From RGIG4608 sp051867875 (GTDB lineage: Bacteria > Bacillota > Clostridia > Oscillospirales > CAG-272), in assembly GCA_051867875.1 (NCBI GenBank), contig JBJDZG010000030.1, forward strand, positions 1-64,000: a stretch of 64,000 nucleotides of DNA, written 5' to 3'. Shown piece after piece: positions 26,963-35,302 of this stretch. Position 1 is the stretch's first letter. Every line of letters begins with the position of its first letter. Both the position numbers and the translations under genes were made by a program. The notes beneath the pieces were generated by a model. That model did no database searches, was not told where the DNA came from, and saw only the letters and a program-made list of their open reading frames with translations.

Positions 26963-26990
26963 GAGGGCTGACCACCGGTCAGCCCTCTTT
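26963..26990 (+). terminator. Terminator of the GNAT gene
   Basis: GAGGGCTGACC, 3-nt loop, GGTCAGCCCTC, then TTT: an 11-bp perfect stem. Confidence 0.85.
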
Positions 26991-27023
26991 GGCATTTATG
27001 CGTTTTTTGCTTCCCCATCTTAA

Positions 27024-27059
27024 AAAGGAGCTAACTACTTAATGGTCGTCAGCTCCTTT
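27024..27059. terminator. Terminator of the histidine kinase operon
   Basis: AAAGGAGCT (27024-27032) pairs with AGCTCCTTT (27051-27059); on the minus strand it is followed by a TTTTT run and lies 18 nt after the kinase stop. It is symmetric enough to work in both directions. Confidence 0.75.
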
Positions 27060-27076
27060 ATTTACATACAATCGGA

Positions 27077-29992
27077 TTATTCTTTCCTCAACACGCCGTT
27101 GAGCGCATCAAGCACCTCGCTCATATTTATCGGCTTGGAGATAAATCCGTTCATACCGGACTCCAACGCGGTTTTTCTGTCCTCGTCAAAGGCATTTGCC
27201 GTCATGGCGACGACGGGGACGGCGGACAAAACGGGGTCATCAAGATTTCTTATATTTCTCGTTGCTTCATAGCCGTTCATAATCGGCATCTGGATATCCA
27301 TAAGCACAAGGTCATAATCTCCATGCTTGGAAGAAGCAATTATATCCACCGCTTCCTTTCCGTTTTCCGCAGTATCCACAACAAATCCGTATTCATCCAG
27401 TATTGCGAGTGCAATCTCGCGGTTAAAGTCGTTATCTTCGACGAGAAGCAGTCGCTTGCCTTGGAAATTAATCACCTCGGCGGCGGGAGCGGGCTTTGCT
27501 TCTTCTTCCGCTTTACCGAGAGCCATCAAAAGCGTATCACGCAAATCTGACATAAACATCGGTTTTGCACAGAACGCCGTTACTCCTGCTTCCTTCGCCT
27601 CCGCCTCGATATCCGACCAGTCGTATGCGGTAAGAATTATTATGGAAGTATTGCCGTCCATGGCACGAATGCGTCTTGCGACCTCAATACCGTTCAAATC
27701 GGGTAAACGCCAGTCTATAATATAAGCACTGAAAGCATCGTTAATATCAGTAGCCTGTTTTGCTCTGAGAACCGCTTCCTTGCCCGACATAGTCCACTCG
27801 GACCTCATTCCGACTCGGTGCAACATTCTCGTTACGCTGTCGCAGGTGTTAAAATCATCATCGACTACCAAAGCCTTTAATCCCTCAAGCGCCTGTATTT
27901 TCACATCGGTCTTACATTCCGACTGCAAGCGCAATTTAAGACGTACAACAAATTCCGTGCCCTTGTCCTGTTCGGTGAACACCTCGATAGTACCGCCCAT
28001 CATATCAACTATATTCTTTGCGATGGACATACCGAGTCCCGTGCCCTGAATCTTGCTGACGGTGGAATTACGCTCGCGCTCAAAGGGATTGAAGATGCGC
28101 TCTGCAAATTCCTTGCTCATACCGATACCCGTATCCTTGATACGGAATTCGTAAAGTCCTACTTCCTCGGATACGCTCTCAAGCTGTGCAACCCGTACCG
28201 ACACGGTACCGCCGGGCGGAGTAAACTTTACCGCATTTGACAGCAGATTAAGCAGCACCTGATTAAGTCTTACTTTGTCGCAGTAGACGTTCTCGTTGAC
28301 AACGTCGAGGGTATCCATATAGAGTTCAAGCTGCTTTGCGTGTATCTGACCGCTCACAATGGTTTTGAGGTCGTGCAGAACTTCCGAGAGATTGACCTCG
28401 GTTTCTTCAAGATGAATTTTTCCGCTTTCTATACGGCTCATATCAAGCACGTCGTTGATAAGCGAAAGCAGATGATTGCTTGACGACAGTATCTTGGCTA
28501 CATAATCCTTGACCTTTTCCTCGTCGCCTGTATTTGCCCCTAAAAGTGTTGCGAAGCCGATAATCGCGTTCATAGGTGTACGGATATCGTGGGACATATT
28601 TGATAAGAAGGTACTCTTTGCTCTGTTAGCACTCTCTGCGGCATTCACGGCGTCCTCAAGAGCCTGATTTATATGCTTGTCCCTTGTGCGGTCGGACATC
28701 ACGAGGATATATTTCTTTTCGCCCTTAATATCCCGACACAGAGCAACAACGTGGAACCACCGTACTTCATGAGTTTTTTGATGAACATACTCTCTGTCCC
28801 ATTCGCATTGTTCGCCCGGCTTTATGTCAGGCAGCTTATCAAGCACGCGAACGGTATTCGCGCCTTGAACAAGGCTATCAATCGTACGAATGTTTTCGCG
28901 GGCATGTTTTTCGGATATGCCGACCAGCTTTTCAATATTCGGGCTGATATAGTCAACGCACAAATCTTTGGCATTAAGCATAAGGAACACATCGTCCACA
29001 TTAACGGACAGCGTAGAAAACAGCTCGTCACGATAGAGTATCTGTACGTCTTTGTTTTTGAGCCTCTGTCTGCTATGCCAAAGAACGATTCCAAGTGTAA
29101 GAACGGCAAGAGCGAAGGCAATACCCGAAACGAGTAAGATAGTGTTTGACTGCAAATTGTTCATGCTCGCGTTTACTATATCCGTCGGTATTAAGGCAAT
29201 GAACATCCAGTCGTCAAAATCAGCCGATTCGTATAATAAGTAATAGCTTCTTCCGCCAAGCTTTGTAAGGGTTGCGCCCGAGGTTCCGCCGCGGAAATCC
29301 TGCTTGATTTTCAGCAGCTCTTCACTGCTCATATCGGAGTACTGCGCAAACGTGTCAATCAGGTTATAAATATCCTTCTGCTTATCGGCAGAATTATCCA
29401 CAATTACCCGACCGTCGGAGTGAATAATATAGTTGCTCGAATGTCCCTCAAATGCGGATATTTTAAGAGCGTTTACAATATCGGAGTTATTGTAGCTCAC
29501 GGCGATTGCTTCATACTCAAAGCCCTTGTATGTTCCCTTCTCGGCAGGGGATACGAATACCATCATCTGAGATTGACCGTGGAAGCGGGAATTGACAATT
29601 ACGTCTTCTCTTCCGATAAACACTCTTGACATTTCGCTTCCGAGGTCAATGTATCCGTCATCTCCGCTAATCGTGAGGAAATTACCCTCTCTCGATATGA
29701 ATAAAAACTCGGTAAACTCCGTTTCTTCCCGGGCGTGAGAGAGAAAAGCGTCTATTTCTCCGTCGTCCGTAACGTCCTGCAAATAGTCTGCCCAAAGGTG
29801 CAAACTCTTTCTTGTGTGGGATACGAGTTTATTGAAAGAAGTGTTTGCTTGACTGAAAATTTCCGACAGATGGGAAACACTTTCGTTATATATGGTCTCC
29901 GATACGAACGAAAAATAGTTGATACAAACCACTACTATTACGGACAAAACAAGAATGCAGGCAATAACTATATTTAATATCCGTCTTTTCAT
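27077..29992 (-). CDS. Hybrid sensor histidine kinase with two receiver domains
   Basis: 971 aa. Order: membrane helix (~7-27), Cache-like extracytoplasmic sensor (~35-275), second helix (~285-308), PAS domain (~330-440), HisKA with the phospho-acceptor in SHDIRTPMNAIIGF (~465), HATPase with FTPPGGTVSVRV (N box region) and DTGIGM (~570-690), then two receivers: REC1 (~705-825, VVDDD ... IIDWRLPD) and REC2 (~845-965, LVEDN ... VLMDIQMP) with phosphorylatable aspartates. No DNA-binding output is attached. It lies 40 bp downstream of the solute-binding fusion gene and is probably in the same transcript, so that protein may be its sensory partner. Confidence 0.93.
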   Translation of the reverse strand: MKRRILNIVIACILVLSVIVVVCINYFSFVSETIYNESVSHLSEIFSQANTSFNKLVSHTRKSLHLWADYLQDVTDDGEIDAFLSHAREETEFTEFLFISREGNFLTISGDDGYIDLGSEMSRVFIGREDVIVNSRFHGQSQMMVFVSPAEKGTYKGFEYEAIAVSYNNSDIVNALKISAFEGHSSNYIIHSDGRVIVDNSADKQKDIYNLIDTFAQYSDMSSEELLKIKQDFRGGTSGATLTKLGGRSYYLLYESADFDDWMFIALIPTDIVNASMNNLQSNTILLVSGIAFALAVLTLGIVLWHSRQRLKNKDVQILYRDELFSTLSVNVDDVFLMLNAKDLCVDYISPNIEKLVGISEKHARENIRTIDSLVQGANTVRVLDKLPDIKPGEQCEWDREYVHQKTHEVRWFHVVALCRDIKGEKKYILVMSDRTRDKHINQALEDAVNAAESANRAKSTFLSNMSHDIRTPMNAIIGFATLLGANTGDEEKVKDYVAKILSSSNHLLSLINDVLDMSRIESGKIHLEETEVNLSEVLHDLKTIVSGQIHAKQLELYMDTLDVVNENVYCDKVRLNQVLLNLLSNAVKFTPPGGTVSVRVAQLESVSEEVGLYEFRIKDTGIGMSKEFAERIFNPFERERNSTVSKIQGTGLGMSIAKNIVDMMGGTIEVFTEQDKGTEFVVRLKLRLQSECKTDVKIQALEGLKALVVDDDFNTCDSVTRMLHRVGMRSEWTMSGKEAVLRAKQATDINDAFSAYIIDWRLPDLNGIEVARRIRAMDGNTSIIILTAYDWSDIEAEAKEAGVTAFCAKPMFMSDLRDTLLMALGKAEEEAKPAPAAEVINFQGKRLLLVEDNDFNREIALAILDEYGFVVDTAENGKEAVDIIASSKHGDYDLVLMDIQMPIMNGYEATRNIRNLDDPVLSAVPVVAMTANAFDEDRKTALESGMNGFISKPINMSEVLDALNGVLRKE

Positions 29993-30032
29993 CTTTCGGT
30001 ATCCCCCTTTCCTGAATTTTGATTAAGCGTTT

Positions 30033-31898
30033 TCACCGAACAGTAATATAATCGGTAGGCTCGGCTAATTCGCCGCCGTTTTTGATGAATGCAGTAAACA
30101 CAGCCTTAACCAAGGATTTGTCCTGCACGAACTCAAAGCTCTCGTTTCTGAGAATTGCACCGAAATAGGAAACCTTGCTGAGGGTTGTTACCTTGAACAC
30201 CTCATCATCGCTTATTTCCCCGCCGTCTTTTGTAAGACTGATAAGAGTATATTTACCCTCGTTTTCTTCAACATTGACGGAAATACCGCTGAACGTCGGC
30301 AGAGAACCGAGGTTAAAAGGAGTAATACCGCCATCGTAGCCCTCAACAAATAATCTGACGAGTTCTTTAAGCTGCGCGCCCGTCATTTCACTCTGCCAAG
30401 AGCAGAGAGTATTGGGCATAATCATATTGCTTACCATTTTCTCGGTATATTCAGCCTTGAAAACGGAGCCGGTAAAACTGTTGCAGAGGGCAATAAGCAC
30501 GTCGCTGCCGTAATGCGTTCTCAAAGTGTTAGCCATAACGGAATATCCCTCGTTACCGCCGTCCTTGTCGAAAACGTTGGAATAATCTTTATCAACAGTA
30601 AGTATGGGCTCCGCCGTATTTCCCTTTGGCTGTTTGAGCTGTGCGTCGAATGCTTCGTAAGCCTCATGTGCATTGTATTCGCCCGAAATCATACCCGAAA
30701 CAACTTTCTTTGACACCGAGAAGAAGTCGTTGGATGCAATTCGGATATAAACGTGATTCTGCGCGATAATGGGTTTAATATTATCAAGGTGGGGAGAAAG
30801 CTCCAAATTGACGTTTCGGCTGTACGAGATAACGTCTCCGCCGCTTGAAATAATGTTCTGTCCCTCCTCGGAGAGCATTACTCCGAGCACCTGCAAAGCC
30901 TTATCCTTGCGAGCTGCATCGCTTTCCAAATCCTTGTTGAGTGCAATCTGGAAGGCGGGATACGTCAGAAGCCATTGCTCGCCGTTCTGTCCGAAATAGG
31001 GAAGGAAAACGGCGTCAACGTTCATATTCTGAAATGCTACGACATTTGAGCCTCCCGCGCGTATAATAGCCACTTCGCCCCTCGAAAACATATTGATTAT
31101 GGGGGTATAGTCAAGCCTCAGGTCGCCGGGGTATACGTTTGCATCCTCTATAAACTGCTCCATACGCTCAAAGACTCCGGGCCACACGGCATCGTCAAGT
31201 CCTACGTGCTCCGTATCCGTCGGGTCTGCATAACCGGTACGCCACATAGTTCCCTCCAAAGAGGTAAGCTCGGGAATGGATAAGCCCTGCAAAATCTCCA
31301 TGCAGGTATAGTCGTATGCAAAATCGGCAACGAAGCCTCTGATACCGACCTCCTCAAACGCCTTGCAAGCGGATACGAGACTCTCGTAATCCGTGGGGAG
31401 CGGAATATTGTACTGCTCAAACAAAGCTCTGTTTGCAACGAAGCCGTCCACCTCGCCGCATACCGGCAACCAGTTAACGCTTCCGTCCGCATTTTTGAAG
31501 TTTTGAAGATAAGTATCGTAAACAGCACCCGCTTGTTCGGTAGTGGAGAGGTCCATCAGATTATCTTTAAGCGCCGCCGCATCGTGCAGAGAAAATCTGC
31601 GCGATGTGATAATATCGGGAAGCTTACCGTTCTCATTCATAAATTTATAGAAATCAAGGTCATTGTTTCCGACAACGAACTGAATGTCAACGTCGGGAAG
31701 CTGCGACTGAATATACGGAGCATATTTATCATACAGATTAGTACCCCACAAATAAACGGTTATGGTTTCCTTGCCCTTGCTATCGTCCCCGCCCTCGTCC
31801 TTGTTCATCACGCCAAAGACTATTACCAGAGCTGCAACCGTTATCAATACGATAACGAGCACCGCAATTTTTATCAAAGTGTTTTTCTTCATAAGCAT
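30033..31898 (-). CDS. Membrane-anchored solute-binding protein fused to a 5'-nucleotidase C-terminal domain
   Basis: 621 aa. An uncleaved-looking N-terminal helix (~5-30) with no lipobox Cys is followed by a family-1-like solute-binding fold (~45-420: ETITVYLWGTNLYDKYAPYIQSQLPD ... KLPDIITSRRFSLHD ... GEVAIIRAGGSN). Residues ~455-600 (SDVLIALCNSFTGSVF ... MTGAQLKELVRLFVEG ... FNLGSLPTFSGISV) resemble the 5_nucleotid_C substrate-binding domain, but no metallophosphatase domain is present. No permease or ATPase gene is nearby. Together with the downstream hybrid kinase it looks like an extracytoplasmic ligand sensor rather than part of an importer. The start may be at 31898 or two codons later. 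Confidence 0.8.
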   Translation of the reverse strand: MLMKKNTLIKIAVLVIVLITVAALVIVFGVMNKDEGGDDSKGKETITVYLWGTNLYDKYAPYIQSQLPDVDIQFVVGNNDLDFYKFMNENGKLPDIITSRRFSLHDAAALKDNLMDLSTTEQAGAVYDTYLQNFKNADGSVNWLPVCGEVDGFVANRALFEQYNIPLPTDYESLVSACKAFEEVGIRGFVADFAYDYTCMEILQGLSIPELTSLEGTMWRTGYADPTDTEHVGLDDAVWPGVFERMEQFIEDANVYPGDLRLDYTPIINMFSRGEVAIIRAGGSNVVAFQNMNVDAVFLPYFGQNGEQWLLTYPAFQIALNKDLESDAARKDKALQVLGVMLSEEGQNIISSGGDVISYSRNVNLELSPHLDNIKPIIAQNHVYIRIASNDFFSVSKKVVSGMISGEYNAHEAYEAFDAQLKQPKGNTAEPILTVDKDYSNVFDKDGGNEGYSVMANTLRTHYGSDVLIALCNSFTGSVFKAEYTEKMVSNMIMPNTLCSWQSEMTGAQLKELVRLFVEGYDGGITPFNLGSLPTFSGISVNVEENEGKYTLISLTKDGGEISDDEVFKVTTLSKVSYFGAILRNESFEFVQDKSLVKAVFTAFIKNGGELAEPTDYITVR

Positions 31899-32161
31899 TT
31901 TCTTCCTTTATACTTTTTATTTCTGATTGTTTCTCGTCGGAACACAACTAATCATTCCGTTTCTACCGTAAAATTTCGAATAATATGTCAGTTAAAAGGA
32001 ATTCTTCAAAAACAGCTTCATAACAGCCGATTTCAGCGTGATTGAAGAATTTTTCAAAACGTCAGCTCCCGAGCATATTTACGGAACGCTTTAAGTGCAA
32101 AATATGGCGGAATACTCATAATATTTATCCGGAAAGCAACAGTGTGAAAGGTATTTGAACT
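31899..32161 (-). promoter_or_regulatory. Leader of the sensor operon
   Basis: About 255 nt of 5' leader with no open frame bearing a ribosome-binding site. It contains a 10-bp inverted repeat, AATTCTTCAA near 32001 and TTGAAGAATT near 32041. I see no match to a riboswitch class I know. Confidence 0.35.
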
Positions 32162-32190
32162 ATTATAGCACATTTTTACAAAAATTTCAA
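32162..32190 (-). promoter_or_regulatory. Promoter of the sensor operon
   Basis: On the minus strand TTGAAA (32190-32185), 17 nt, TATAAT (32167-32162), with the TGC extension just before the -10 box. Confidence 0.85.
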
Positions 32191-32267
32191 CATATAAATT
32201 AATAATTCTACATATTTCTTTATAATAATCTGTCGTTTTTTTACGGTTTCATCCAAACAAAAAGAAT

Positions 32268-32299
32268 ACGGGACAAGCCTTTGCGCTTATCCCGTGTTT
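32268..32299. terminator. Bidirectional terminator
   Basis: ACGGGACAAGC pairs with GCTTATCCCGT (one mismatch), with TTTTT on the plus side and an interrupted T-run on the minus side. It most likely ends the 32350 gene transcript. Confidence 0.7.
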
Positions 32300-32349
32300 T
32301 TACTTTTCCGGCGGGTGTATATTTTGGATAAATCCGCCCTAACGGTATA

Positions 32350-33102
32350 TTAATTATTTTTCTTTCTCTTTATTTTTCTCACTCTTGTTTCAGAGGTGCT
32401 TCGCATTTCCGCCAAGTGCTCGGAAAGCGGGCGGTCGGTATTAAACGGGCGGAAGAAGTTGTATTTTTGTTTCGTTGTTGCATAGTGTGTGCGGATATTC
32501 GATTTCAGCGATTCGTGTCTTACGACTATGTCGTTTTCTTCCGCAAACGCTTTGAGCTTTGCTATGAGCTTTGCCGAATGTATCACGTCAATAATAAACA
32601 CACCGAAAAACAATCCGATTACAAAGGAAAAAGCAAGGTTTTGCGACAGCCAATGAACCGCGCCTATGATATGCGGGTGAATAAGAAAATAATACAGCGC
32701 GCCGAGCAAAGCCCAGAAGAATGAAAATTTCGGGCAGATAATTCCCTGTATGTTGCCCCATGCGTCGCTGTAATCCCAGAGCCGCACTTTCAAAACTTTA
32801 AGCGAGAGGATACCGGCAATATACTCGATAAGAGTCATACAAACCGCCATAACCAAAAACAGCACGATTTTATTCCAGAACGGATTTTCAATTAAGTACA
32901 GGTCTTCCGTCAAGGCAATCAGATACAAAATGCAAAGCCCGAATCCGTATAACGGAAGATACGGGCCCGTGCAAAATCCGGGATTTATCCACTTTCGCTC
33001 GGGGTTTGAGGTAGAGAAAAATCGGCGATAGAAAACCTCTAACACCCAGCCGGAAAGCGAGCCTATAAAAAACAGAAACGACAACTCCAAAAATATATTC
33101 AT
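32350..33102 (-). CDS. CmpB-like putative ABC transporter permease family membrane protein
   Basis: 250 aa, about five or six membrane segments. The N-terminal LSGWVLEVFYRRFF...RKWINPGFCTGPYLPLYGFG is the signature of the ABC_trans_CmpB (type IV) family, which is common in Firmicutes and whose function is not settled. The C-terminal ~60 residues are soluble and basic (TRVRKIKRKKNN). It is monocistronic with its own promoter and terminator. The start has GGAG 11 nt upstream. Confidence 0.85.
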   Translation of the reverse strand: MNIFLELSFLFFIGSLSGWVLEVFYRRFFSTSNPERKWINPGFCTGPYLPLYGFGLCILYLIALTEDLYLIENPFWNKIVLFLVMAVCMTLIEYIAGILSLKVLKVRLWDYSDAWGNIQGIICPKFSFFWALLGALYYFLIHPHIIGAVHWLSQNLAFSFVIGLFFGVFIIDVIHSAKLIAKLKAFAEENDIVVRHESLKSNIRTHYATTKQKYNFFRPFNTDRPLSEHLAEMRSTSETRVRKIKRKKNN

Positions 33103-33131
33103 ACAGTCAACAACTCCTTTCGTGAGCTTGT

Positions 33132-33160
33132 TTTATAATAAAACTCTGTGTTTTCACCAA
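33132..33160 (-). promoter_or_regulatory. Promoter of the CmpB-like gene
   Basis: TTGGTG (33160-33155), 17 nt, TATAAA (33137-33132) on the minus strand, 30 nt before the start codon. Confidence 0.65.
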
Positions 33161-33398
33161 TGTACATATATATTCTACCACACTTACGGCAATCTTGCAA
33201 CAAAAAAATAAAAACCTATTTTAATTATATACGCAATTTGTTAACAAACATTCAATTCAACCTCAACGATTGTTGCTTTTTCTGTATTTTTTGTTGATTT
33301 TAGGTTGACAATACCACAAACGATATTAGAAGCACGCTTACCAATATCAACACATACAAAATTGTATCCATCTCAGCGGCAGAGCGGAAAACGATAAA
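33161..33398. other. AT-rich intergenic region, no clear gene
   Basis: About 240 bp. The only frame of note is a 23-codon hydrophobic minus-strand ORF beginning near 33373 (MDTILYVLILVSVLL), without a ribosome-binding site. I see no other feature. Confidence 0.5.
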
Positions 33399-33436
33399 AA
33401 ACACAGCAGTTTTAATACATAACTGCCGTGTTTTAT
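33399..33436 (-). terminator. Terminator of the 46-aa gene
   Basis: On the minus strand AAAACACGGCAGTT, short loop, AACTGCTGTGTTTT and a run of six T. It lies about 10 nt after the stop of the small ORF, which supports that ORF as a real transcription unit. Confidence 0.75.
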
Positions 33437-33446
33437 AAAGTCAACA

Positions 33447-33587
33447 CTATTTAGAGTTTTTTTGATTTATCGATTTCAGATAATCGACGACCTCACGAAA
33501 ACTGCCGCCGAAAAGGTTGAGTCGGAAGCCTTCAAACAGGTTTTCCCTGACGGCGCGCTCAAACCAAGCAGGTTTTTTTATTTTCAT
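33447..33587 (-). CDS. Small 46-aa protein of unknown function
   Basis: Translated directly: MKIKKPAWFERAVRENLFEG at the start and DYLKSINQKNSK at the end. GGAG lies 7 nt before the ATG, a -10 box (TATAAT, 33628-33623 on the minus strand) sits upstream, and a strong terminator follows. The peptide is basic and amphipathic with no membrane helix and I know no family for it. It is divergent from a TetR-type regulator with matching operator-like arms, so it is a likely target of that regulator. Confidence 0.6.
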   Translation of the reverse strand: MKIKKPAWFERAVRENLFEGFRLNLFGGSFREVVDYLKSINQKNSK

Positions 33588-33622
33588 ATACGCACTCCTT
33601 TGTCTATGTATTTTCGCTTTGG

Positions 33623-33754
33623 ATTATACAGTATTCGTGCAGAAAATAAAATGGACAATATCGGACAGTTGGCGAAAAATCGGACAAAATCGTGAATTTG
33701 ACGGTCAAATATCCGATATTATCCATTGATTTATTTGCCCCACACGTGTATAAT
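33623..33754. promoter_or_regulatory. Divergent promoter/operator region of the TetR regulator
   Basis: Plus promoter: TTGATT (33726-33731), 17 nt, TATAAT (33749-33754). Minus -10: TATAAT (33628-33623). Two arms of one inverted repeat, TGGACAATATCGGA (33652-33665) and TCCGATATTATCCA (33712-33725), abut the two -35 positions symmetrically, and a 15-nt palindrome ATTTGACGGTCAAAT (33696-33710) sits between them. This is a textbook layout for a regulator controlling itself and the divergent gene. Confidence 0.75.
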
Positions 33755-33792
33755 AAATGCAGAAAGAAAACGAAAGTTACAGGGAGAGCAAA

Positions 33793-34371
33793 ATGAAGCA
33801 CGAAGTTACCTCACTCAACACGAAAAGGGCTCTTGCAGAGTCCCTCAAAAAAATTATGAAGAAAAAACCGTTTTCAAAAATCACGGTTAGCGAAATTATC
33901 GCTGACTGCGGAGTGAACCGAAAGACGTTTTATTATCATTTTGAGGACATTTACGCCCTGCTCAAATGGGTATTCGACGTCGAAGCCATTGAGATAGTGA
34001 AGCATTTTGACCTTATGACCGACTACCGCGACGCAATACTTTTCGTTATGGATTATGTGGACAAGAACGATTACATTATAAACTGTGCCTACGATGCCAT
34101 CGGCAGAGATGAAATGAAGCGTTTTCTGTCAGCCGATTTTCGCGCAATAATGCGCTCGGTCATTGACGGTGCCGAAAAGGAGTGTCAAGTAAAGCTTTCG
34201 CCCGAATACAAAGATTTTCTGTGCACCTTCTGCGTGGAGGCGCTAACGAGTGTATTGATTGACGTGATAAAAAAGCGAGGCGAGTATGACAGAGAGCGAA
34301 TGGTCAAGTACATTTCGGACACGATTAAGTTTTCTCTTGTTGGGATAATGGACTCAGTAAAAGAGAGCTGA
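33793..34371 (+). CDS. TetR/AcrR-family transcriptional regulator
   Basis: 192 aa from the ATG at 33793 (MKHEVTSLNTKRALAESL), 6 nt after GGGAG. The helix-turn-helix is at ~20-50 (FSKITVSEIIADCGVNRKTFYYHFEDIYALLKW), with the characteristic YYHF. The C-terminal ligand domain resembles the DhaS-like subgroup, where members are often regulators of small operons. Its own promoter carries dyads likely to be its operators. Confidence 0.92.
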   Translation: MKHEVTSLNTKRALAESLKKIMKKKPFSKITVSEIIADCGVNRKTFYYHFEDIYALLKWVFDVEAIEIVKHFDLMTDYRDAILFVMDYVDKNDYIINCAYDAIGRDEMKRFLSADFRAIMRSVIDGAEKECQVKLSPEYKDFLCTFCVEALTSVLIDVIKKRGEYDRERMVKYISDTIKFSLVGIMDSVKES

Positions 34372-34388
34372 CCGTACGGTCAGCTCTC
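34363..34388. terminator. Bidirectional terminator (perfect palindrome)
   Basis: A 26-nt perfect palindrome with halves GAGAGCTGACCGT and ACGGTCAGCTCTC, overlapping the TetR stop codon and followed by T-rich sequence both ways. It serves the convergent TetR and YwaF-like genes. Confidence 0.85.
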
Positions 34389-34395
34389 TTATTCA

Positions 34396-35136
34396 TTATT
34401 TGCAGGGAATATATCTATATAAATCCTTATTTGTCTTAAACCATCTGTCCTCTTTCTTGCGTGTAAAATGCTCCCAGATTGTCGTGAACATGAAGATAAT
34501 CGCGAGCATTGAAAGAGCAAACATCCAGCACTTAAACACGGGCAACTCGTGCGGACCGTGCATAAGATACATAGCATTGGGGCTTTCGAGTCCGCCGAGA
34601 TAGAATATCAGCTCTACGGTTAAGCCAACTACGCCGCATGAAACAAGACCGTATGTATAAGGTATCAGGTTGAATACATTAATCTTTACATATCCGCCTA
34701 CGAACAGGTACAGACAGCCGAGGAACAGGCACGAATGAGAGAGTGCCGACTGGAACGAACCCCACGCTCCGAAGCCGGGATCGGTGGCAAAGACCGTAAT
34801 CAAGGCGCCAAAGCAGCCGCCGTATGCAACGAAGGTTGCCATAATCTCAAAAAATTTGCTTTTCTTATTGGGCCACGAAGCCACGATTACGAGCAAATCC
34901 ATCATATAATTGCAGAAAAATATCGGGAAAAGCTGATTGTCCACGGCAGTTCCGTGTCCGCCGTTGGCGAAAAACGAGGTATATATGGTGGAAATGTGAA
35001 ATCCGAAGCAAAAAGCGCTTACTACAAACAAGAAAAGAGTCTTGTGATTTTCTTTCTTAATCTTGCTCGCAAAAAACAGTATGACGGCAATAGTGGTGAA
35101 AGAACAAAGCATGTAGATAATTTGGTCGCGTGTCAT
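34396..35136 (-). CDS. YwaF/TP0381-type integral membrane protein
   Basis: 246 aa from the ATG at 35136 (MTRDQIIYMLCSFTTIAV); the longer frame runs through the promoter and is not real. About seven membrane helices. The pattern PIFFCNYMMDLLV ... ALSHSCLFLGCLYLF matches the YwaF/TMEM164-like family, whose role is unknown. The C-terminus is polar (RKKEDRWFKTNKD). AGGA lies 10 nt upstream. Confidence 0.8.
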   Translation of the reverse strand: MTRDQIIYMLCSFTTIAVILFFASKIKKENHKTLFLFVVSAFCFGFHISTIYTSFFANGGHGTAVDNQLFPIFFCNYMMDLLVIVASWPNKKSKFFEIMATFVAYGGCFGALITVFATDPGFGAWGSFQSALSHSCLFLGCLYLFVGGYVKINVFNLIPYTYGLVSCGVVGLTVELIFYLGGLESPNAMYLMHGPHELPVFKCWMFALSMLAIIFMFTTIWEHFTRKKEDRWFKTNKDLYRYIPCK

Positions 35137-35190
35137 GATTTTTAATTCCTTTTCCGTTTTTTTCGCCGTTTTACATAACGGCACGACACT

Positions 35191-35219
35191 ATTGTAGCAC
35201 TGCGGGTACTCTTTGTCAA
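35191..35219 (-). promoter_or_regulatory. Promoter of the YwaF-like gene
   Basis: TTGACA (35219-35214), 17 nt, TACAAT (35196-35191) on the minus strand, with TGC directly before the -10 box. Confidence 0.85.
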
Positions 35220-35274
35220 GCCCTTTGACGTTTTTCGTAAAAACGCCGAAAAATGGCGGCATGAGTCAAAAAAT

Positions 35275-35299
35275 AAAGGGCTGACGACGTCAGCCCTTT
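35275..35299. terminator. Terminator of the EAL gene
   Basis: AAAGGGCTGAC, 3-nt loop, GTCAGCCCTTT; on the minus strand followed by ATTTTTTG, 3 nt after the stop of the EAL gene. Confidence 0.85.
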
Positions 35300-35302
35300 T
35301 GA

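Noticed and set aside
31899..32161. c-di-GMP riboswitch in the leader of the sensor operon
   Set aside because: I could not find the conserved GEMM core elements; only a simple inverted repeat is present.
33303..33375. 23-codon hydrophobic ORF resembling a type I toxin
   Set aside because: No ribosome-binding site or promoter, and no antisense RNA signal; a hydrophobic run this short can arise by chance in AT-rich DNA.
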